A DNA stretch of 64,000 bases, from positions 1 to 64,000 of the forward strand of contig NZ_JAOSZE010000044.1 of NCBI RefSeq assembly GCF_025630775.1. Reading direction: 5' to 3'. Of this stretch, positions 59,652 to 64,000 are shown piece by piece; the stretch's first letter is position 1; every line of letters starts with the position of its first letter. Below the pieces are notes generated by a model. It was not told where the DNA came from, made no database searches, and saw only the letters and a program-made list of their open reading frames with translations. Position numbers and translations under genes: made by a program. This DNA comes from Actinoplanes sp. KI2 (lineage in GTDB: Bacteria; Actinomycetota; Actinomycetes; Mycobacteriales; Micromonosporaceae).

Positions 59652-61123
59652 GCACCGCCCAGGTTCCGCCGGTCACCTCGATCGGCGTTCCGCGGATCAC
59701 CGCGGGCATGGATGAGTACGGCCGCCTGGACCTCCTGGCCCATCAGGAGGTCCACGGCGGGTTCGCCGCGCTCTCGTCCGGCGAGCTGATCGGCCTCGCC
59801 GACCGGATCGAGCTGCGGGGCCGGGGCGGCGCGGGCTTCCCGTTCGCCCGTAAGGTCCGCGCGGTGCTCGACTCCTGCCGCCGGCAGGACCTGCCCCCGG
59901 TGATCGTGGTCAACGGCACCGAGGGCGAGCCGCCGTCCTGGAAGGACAAGGCGGTCCTCACCCGGGCGCCGCACCTGATCCTGGACGGCGCGGCGCTGGC
60001 CGCCGCCGCCCTGGACGCCGAGGAGATCGTGATCGGCATCGCCGACGACGGCATCGGCCAGAGCTCGATCACCGCGGCGCTGGCCGAGCGGCGGATGCCG
60101 TGCCCGACCCGGATCGTCACCGTCCCGCACCGGTTCATCTCCGGCGAGGGCGGCGCGCTGGTCCGCGGCATCAACGGCGAGGCGCACATCCCGCCCGGCC
60201 GCAAGGTGCGCTCCAGCGACAACGGCGTGATGGGCCTGCCCACCCTGCTCTCCAACGCCGAGACCTTCTCCCAGCTGGCGATCGCGGCCCGGCTCGGGCC
60301 GTGGGAGTACAACGCGGTCGGCATCCCCGAGGAGCCGGGCACCGTGATGCTGACCGTCGGCGGGTCGGCCACCAACCCCGCCGTCGTGGAGGCGCCGTCC
60401 GGCACCCCGCTGATGGACGTGCTGACCATGTGCGGCGCGGACGTCGGCCCGGGCCTGCTGGTCGGCGGCTACCACGGCAAGTGGATCACCGCCGAGGCGG
60501 CGAGGACGGTCACCATCTCCCGCAAGGGCTTCGCGAAGGTCGGCGGCACCCTCGGCGCCGGCATGCTCATCCCGATCGGCTCGAACACCTGCCCGCTCGG
60601 TGAGGTCTCCCAGGTCGTGCAGTACCTGGCCGGCGAGTCGGCCGGCCAGTGCGGCCCGTGCCGGCTGGGCCTGCCCGACCTGGCCCGCGCGGTCACCCTC
60701 GTGTCGCTGGGCGGCAACGCGGTGGAGAACGTGCGGCAGGCGGCCGGCGTGGTCAAGGGCCGGGGCGCGTGCAGCCACCCGGACGGCACGGCCCGCTTCG
60801 CGCTCTCCGCGCTCGAGGTGTTCGCCAAGGACGTCGACGCGCACACCAACGGCGAGGGCTGCGGCAAGTCGGTGAAGGGCCTGCTGCCCCTGCCGTACAC
60901 CGCGGAGACCGGCGCCCGCAAGCTCGCGCTGGACTGGTCCCGCTGCGACGGGCACGGCCTCTGCTCGGCCGTCGCGCCGGAGATCATCCGGCTGGACGCG
61001 AACGGGTTCCCGGCGTTCCCGCAGACCCCGCTGCCGCCGTGGCTGGAGATGGGCGCCCGCAAGGCGGTCAACGTCTGCCCGGCGCTCGCGCTGCGGCTGG
61101 ACGACGCGAAGGCGACGCATTGA
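59648..61123 (+). CDS. NuoF-like NADH dehydrogenase domain fused to a ferredoxin
   Basis: A 491-residue cytosolic electron-transfer protein. The NuoF part has the FMN/NADH motif RGRGGAGFPFARKV, VVNGTEGEP and the cluster region ESAGQCGPCRLG (E330-G341), in which the usual first Cys of ESCGxCxPCR is Ala332; a later Cys is in RGACSHPDG. The C-terminal 75 residues form a ferredoxin, CDGHGLC...CPAL, of the single-cluster CxxHxxC type. TTG 59648 overlaps the upstream stop (TTGA) and follows GAGGGGAAG. Confidence 0.85.
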   Translation: MSTAQVPPVTSIGVPRITAGMDEYGRLDLLAHQEVHGGFAALSSGELIGLADRIELRGRGGAGFPFARKVRAVLDSCRRQDLPPVIVVNGTEGEPPSWKDKAVLTRAPHLILDGAALAAAALDAEEIVIGIADDGIGQSSITAALAERRMPCPTRIVTVPHRFISGEGGALVRGINGEAHIPPGRKVRSSDNGVMGLPTLLSNAETFSQLAIAARLGPWEYNAVGIPEEPGTVMLTVGGSATNPAVVEAPSGTPLMDVLTMCGADVGPGLLVGGYHGKWITAEAARTVTISRKGFAKVGGTLGAGMLIPIGSNTCPLGEVSQVVQYLAGESAGQCGPCRLGLPDLARAVTLVSLGGNAVENVRQAAGVVKGRGACSHPDGTARFALSALEVFAKDVDAHTNGEGCGKSVKGLLPLPYTAETGARKLALDWSRCDGHGLCSAVAPEIIRLDANGFPAFPQTPLPPWLEMGARKAVNVCPALALRLDDAKATH

Positions 61124-61674
61124 GACGGCTCCTGGCGACCATCGGGTCGGCCGCGCTGCTGGCGGGCTGCGCGGCCCCCGTCGTCACCACGCCGTCCACC
61201 CCGATCACCCCGGCCGACCTCCCCGCCGGGACGGTCGCGGCGTCACCGTCGGCGGGCGCGCCGGCCGCCGTTCCGGCCGCGCTGCGCTTCACCGGCAGGA
61301 CGCTCGACGGCGCCTCCTTCGACGCGGCCACCATGGCGGGCCGGCCGACGATCCTCTGGTTCTGGGCGCCGTGGTGCGCCACCTGCGCGAGCGAGGCGCA
61401 GAGCATCGCCGACCTCGCCGACGAGTACCGCGGGCAACTGGGCATCCTCGGCATCGCGGGCCTCGGCACGAACAAGGCGATGCACGAGTTCGTATCGGAC
61501 CTGAACGTCGGCGCCGTCCCGCACCTCGACGACCAGGCCGGCGCGATCTGGAAGAAATTCAAGATCACACAGCAGAGCACGTACGTGTTCCTCGACCGCT
61601 CCGGCCGGGTGGTGAAGACCGGTTATCTCGACGATCTGCAGCTGACCGCCGAGGTCAAGACGCTGGTGGCCTGA
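61120..61674 (+). CDS. TlpA-like thioredoxin-fold lipoprotein
   Basis: A 184-residue lipoprotein with a lipobox LLAGC right after the start (TTG 61120, overlapping the upstream stop TTGA). After a Pro/Ala linker comes a thioredoxin fold with the redox motif WCATC and PTILWFWAPW, and a cis-Pro region VGAVPHLDD. It would sit outside the membrane and pass electrons to periplasmic disulfides, recharged by the CcdA protein encoded next. Confidence 0.88.
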   Translation: MRRLLATIGSAALLAGCAAPVVTTPSTPITPADLPAGTVAASPSAGAPAAVPAALRFTGRTLDGASFDAATMAGRPTILWFWAPWCATCASEAQSIADLADEYRGQLGILGIAGLGTNKAMHEFVSDLNVGAVPHLDDQAGAIWKKFKITQQSTYVFLDRSGRVVKTGYLDDLQLTAEVKTLVA

Positions 61675-61675
61675 G

Positions 61676-62599
61676 GTGGGCGCGGCGGCCCTGCTCGCGC
61701 TGACCGCCGGCATGCTGGGCGCGGTCAACCCGTGCGGGTTCGCGCTGCTGCCCGCCTACCTGTCGGTTCTGGTCGCTTCCGATCGGGTGGCGCCCGGGCG
61801 GGCGGTGGCCCGGGCACTGCGCTGCACGGTCGCGCTGACCACCGGGTACGTGCTGGTGTTCGGCGCGTTCGGGCTCGCGCTCACGCCGATCGCCGACGCG
61901 ATCCAGCCCCGGCTGCCGTGGGTCACCGTGGCCTTCGGCCTCGCCCTCGCCGGGCTCGGCGGGTGGCTTGCGCTGGGCGGCGCGCTTCCGGCGTTTCCGG
62001 GTGTACGCGCGCCGCGGCTCACCGGGTCGGCCTGGTCGATGGTGCTGTTCGGCGTGGCGTACGCGATCGCCTCGCTCGGCTGCGCGGCCGGCCCGTTCCT
62101 CGCCCTGGTGGTCTCCAGCCTGCGAGCGGGTTCGATCGGAAGCGGCCTGCTGCTGTATCTGGCGTACGCGGCCGGCATGGGCCTGGTCGTGGGGGTGACC
62201 GCGGTGGCGGTGGCCCTGCTGCGCGCCTCGCCGGTGACCCGGGCCCGGCGCTTCCTCGGCGTGGTGCCGCGGCTCGGCGGGGTGATCCTGGTGGTCAGCG
62301 GCGTCTACGTGGCGTACTACGGGTGGTACGAGCTGCGGCTGGCGCGCGACCTGCGGTACGCCGGGCACGATCCGCTGGTGACCGCGGCCGGGCGGGTGCA
62401 GGAATGGCTCGCCGGGGTCGTCTCGTCGATCGGCGCCGGGCCGTTCGTGGTGCTGCTCGGCGTACTCGTGCTGGGAACTTGGGGGTTTGGTCGTCGGCGC
62501 CGGTCGCCGGTGGCGCTGCCGCCGGGCGGCCCGACTGGGGATCGGACCGCGCCGGCGGCAGGCTCATCCGCGTCGCCGCTCCGTGCCGGTACACGGTGA
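61676..62599 (+). CDS. ccdA: CcdA-like thiol-disulfide electron carrier
   Basis: A 307-residue membrane protein of the CcdA/DsbD beta-domain family with about six helices. Its two transmembrane Cys are in NPCGFALLPAYLSV and SLGCAAGPFLALV, the sites that move electrons across the membrane. It should receive electrons from a cytosolic donor and hand them to the TlpA-like lipoprotein. GTG 61676 is 1 nt after the previous stop. The tail beyond residue 240 is longer than usual, with a final extra helix. Confidence 0.88.
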   Translation: MGAAALLALTAGMLGAVNPCGFALLPAYLSVLVASDRVAPGRAVARALRCTVALTTGYVLVFGAFGLALTPIADAIQPRLPWVTVAFGLALAGLGGWLALGGALPAFPGVRAPRLTGSAWSMVLFGVAYAIASLGCAAGPFLALVVSSLRAGSIGSGLLLYLAYAAGMGLVVGVTAVAVALLRASPVTRARRFLGVVPRLGGVILVVSGVYVAYYGWYELRLARDLRYAGHDPLVTAAGRVQEWLAGVVSSIGAGPFVVLLGVLVLGTWGFGRRRRSPVALPPGGPTGDRTAPAAGSSASPLRAGTR

Positions 62600-62626
62600 C
62601 GCGGGGCTTGACCGCCCGTTCCCGGA

Positions 62627-62905
62627 TCAGACGTGCGGGTAACGGGCTGACGCTGGAGTTCGCGCACTTGTTGAGTAGGTGGTGGCGTAGGTGGGCTGCT
62701 CGGACGGCATCAGGATCCACAGGATCGGGTAGACCAGGATCTGGCTGCCCGGGATGGCCAGCAGGATCAGGACGAACAGCAGCCGGGTGAGCCACGGGTC
62801 GAGCCCGAAGCGCCGCGCCAGGCCGGCGCAGACGCCCCCGATCATGCGGCCCTCGAGCGGCCGGATCAGGCCCTGACGGCTCATCGAGTCGTGCACCGAG
62901 TTCAT
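62627..62905 (-). CDS. PspC-domain protein
   Basis: A 92-residue protein with one PspC domain: LIRPLEGRMIGGVCAGLARRFGLDPWLTRLLFVLILLAIPGSQILVYPILWILMP split over two hydrophobic segments. PspC proteins anchor or regulate the phage-shock stress response at the membrane. GAGAGA lies near ATG 62905. The C-terminus is Thr/Ser/Tyr-rich. Confidence 0.88.
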   Translation of the reverse strand: MNSVHDSMSRQGLIRPLEGRMIGGVCAGLARRFGLDPWLTRLLFVLILLAIPGSQILVYPILWILMPSEQPTYATTYSTSARTPASARYPHV

Positions 62906-63035
62906 CGTCTCTCTCGCTTTCTCGCTGATTGGTATCTCAAGAGTGACGGTTTCCGATCGGCGGCGGCATCGGGAACTGCCCTGAGCGAGCCCTGAGATCC
63001 CGACCCCTGGATGTGCCGATCGGTAGGGTTCGGGC

Positions 63036-63401
63036 ATGGACACCGACGAGCGGGTGCGGGGGATCTGTCTCGGGCTGCCCGAGGTGGTCGAGCGGGACAG
63101 TCACGGGTCGCCGGCGTACTTCGTGCGGGGCAAGCGCGGGTTCGTGCATCTCATGGTGGACGGGCATCACGACGCCGGGTTCCCGCAGATGTGGTGCGCG
63201 GCCGGGCCGGGCGTGCAGCAGGAGCTGATCGCGGCCGATCCGGAGCGGTTCTTCCGGCCGCCCTATGTGGGGCATCGGGGCTGGCTCGGGGTGCGGCTCG
63301 ACCGCGATCCGGACTGGGCGGAAATCGCCGAGGTGTGCACCGACGCGTACCGGGCGGTCGCTCCCAAAGGGCTGGTCGAGAGGCTCGACGGTGGACAGTA
63401 G
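63036..63401 (+). CDS. MmcQ/YjbR-like protein
   Basis: A 121-residue YjbR-type protein: LPEVVERDSHGSPAYFV, FVHLMVDGHHDAGFPQMW and PPYVGHRGWLGVRLD, ending in a helix EIAEVCTDAYRAVAPK. The family has a CyaY-like fold and is assumed to bind DNA; the role is not established. TAGGGT (63023-63028) lies 7 nt before ATG, so it is probably leaderless. Confidence 0.85.
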   Translation: MDTDERVRGICLGLPEVVERDSHGSPAYFVRGKRGFVHLMVDGHHDAGFPQMWCAAGPGVQQELIAADPERFFRPPYVGHRGWLGVRLDRDPDWAEIAEVCTDAYRAVAPKGLVERLDGGQ

Positions 63402-63416
63402 GGTACAACTGCGGAT

Positions 63417-63767
63417 GTGAAGAAGCCGTCCAAACGACTGGTCACGGTCATCGCCGTCGTAGCTCTGATCATTTTCGCGCTGTGCGTGGCGCACTCCCGC
63501 GGCAAGGACGCGCACACCGGGCTCGACACGGCCGGCAAGCAGGCGTGCGACGACTTCGCCGCGGGCTACCCGAAGGCGTCGACGAAGCCGGACCGGCTGG
63601 CGCTGGCCGACCAGGTGACCAAGTCGTCGGGCAAGACCGACAACAAGGAGATCCAGGAGCGGGCCGCCGAAATGGGGCAAGCGGCAAGCGCGGGCGGGTC
63701 GCAGTGGAAGACGGCCGCACAGAACCTCTCCACCGCGTGCAAGAACGCGGGCTGGACCGCCCCCTAG
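63417..63767 (+). CDS. Small membrane-anchored protein
   Basis: A 116-residue protein with one N-terminal membrane span (LVTVIAVVALIIFALCVAH) and an outside helical domain with two Cys (GKQACDDFAAG and LSTACKNAG), probably a disulfide. GTG 63417 lies 12 nt after a TAGGGT box. No known domain. Its stop overlaps the stop of the convergent PP2C gene within CTAG. Confidence 0.65.
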   Translation: MKKPSKRLVTVIAVVALIIFALCVAHSRGKDAHTGLDTAGKQACDDFAAGYPKASTKPDRLALADQVTKSSGKTDNKEIQERAAEMGQAASAGGSQWKTAAQNLSTACKNAGWTAP

Positions 63768-64000
63768 CCCTCGGTGATGTCGGCGACGATCACGGTGACG
63801 TTGTCGGGGGCGCCGTTCTCCAGGGTGCGGTGGACCAGCTCGGCCGCGGCCGTCTTGCGGTCGGCGTTCGCCAGCAGGGTCTGCAGGATCACGCTGTCCT
63901 CGACGTAGTCGGAGAGGCCGTCGCTGCACAGCAGGAAACGGTCGCCGGCGACCACCGGGTACATCCGGCCGGCCGGGCGGAACGGGCCGCCCTGCACCGC
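63764..64000 (-). CDS. PP2C-type protein phosphatase, C-terminal part (runs off the right edge)
   Basis: The last 78 residues of a PP2C-family Ser/Thr phosphatase; the start lies beyond the window. Motifs near the metal site are clear: GDRFLLCSDGLSDYVED (metal Asp) and NGAPDNVTVIVADI. In actinomycetes such phosphatases often pair with PknA/PknB-type kinases and FtsW/PBP genes, which would be expected to the right. Confidence 0.9.
   Translation of the reverse strand, partial: AVQGGPFRPAGRMYPVVAGDRFLLCSDGLSDYVEDSVILQTLLANADRKTAAAELVHRTLENGAPDNVTVIVADITEG

Overview
The window is a stretch of chromosome from a very GC-rich actinomycete. A complete ergothioneine operon (egtABCD), a SARP/AfsR-type regulator, a DUF574 methyltransferase, an MmpS-like protein and many leaderless starts (a TANNNT box 6-12 nt before ATG/GTG) all fit this. 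The overall flavour suggests Micromonosporaceae (Actinoplanes-like), but that genus-level guess is inference only. I see no rRNA, tRNA, CRISPR array, insertion sequence or prophage.

Layout. 0-6.3 kb: the start of cytochrome c oxidase subunit I running off the left edge, a thioredoxin-reductase-like flavoprotein, a DUF4232 lipoprotein, an M48 peptidase with an altered zinc motif, an acyl-CoA dehydrogenase/oxidase and a 48-residue membrane protein. 6.3-10.8 kb: a decaying four-gene operon (frameshifted BBE-type FAD oxidoreductase, VOC protein, FMN reductase, alpha-L-rhamnosidase remnant) divergent from an MBL-fold hydrolase. 10.8-16.7 kb: an IclR-controlled catabolic operon (two SDRs, a double GlcG/HbpS protein, a ketopantoate-reductase-like enzyme, a truncated ABC permease, an ABC ATPase) in which a deletion has joined the reductase to the middle of the permease. 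16.8-23.1 kb: a peptidase, a YegP-like protein, an aldo/keto reductase, an ArsR-type regulator with an MFS exporter, an MmpS-like protein and a D-2-hydroxyacid dehydrogenase. 23.2-27.6 kb: egtA-egtB-egtC-egtD, every junction overlapping, with two extra mini-ORFs copied from the egtB start between egtA and egtB. 27.7-41.1 kb: HxlR regulator, NmrA-like protein, phospholipase D-like protein, DUF574 methyltransferase, aminotransferase, DedA, DUF4142, 4-hydroxybenzoate hydroxylase, dienelactone hydrolase, a broken XRE regulator, an exported propeller-like protein, HdeD, an FMN reductase and a BNR-propeller/MoaD pair. 41.2-44.8 kb: three overlapping minor-pilin-like genes carrying Ig-like and ricin-B lectin modules. 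44.9-50.3 kb: a frameshifted thioesterase, an exported PQQ-like propeller, a SARP/NB-ARC/TPR regulator and a methyltransferase. 50.4-53.5 kb: a coupled DUF3500-HupE pair. 54-57.6 kb: HD protein, Tat-exported GDSL esterase with a LacI-type operator upstream, SnoaL-like, DUF305 and a membrane-anchored exported protein. 58-62.6 kb: a redox operon of a multi-haem-type membrane protein, a NuoF-ferredoxin fusion, a TlpA-like lipoprotein and CcdA. The right end has PspC, YjbR, a small anchored protein and the end of a PP2C phosphatase.

Two themes cut across the window. First, short tandem repeats are unusually common, both inside proteins (EgtA, HupE, DUF3500, the membrane cytochrome tail) and at gene ends, where the repeated unit often contains the stop codon of a neighbouring gene. 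Second, at least five genes are broken by frameshift or internal deletion. The most interesting multi-gene assemblies are the pilin-lectin operon and the NuoF/cytochrome/TlpA/CcdA redox operon.
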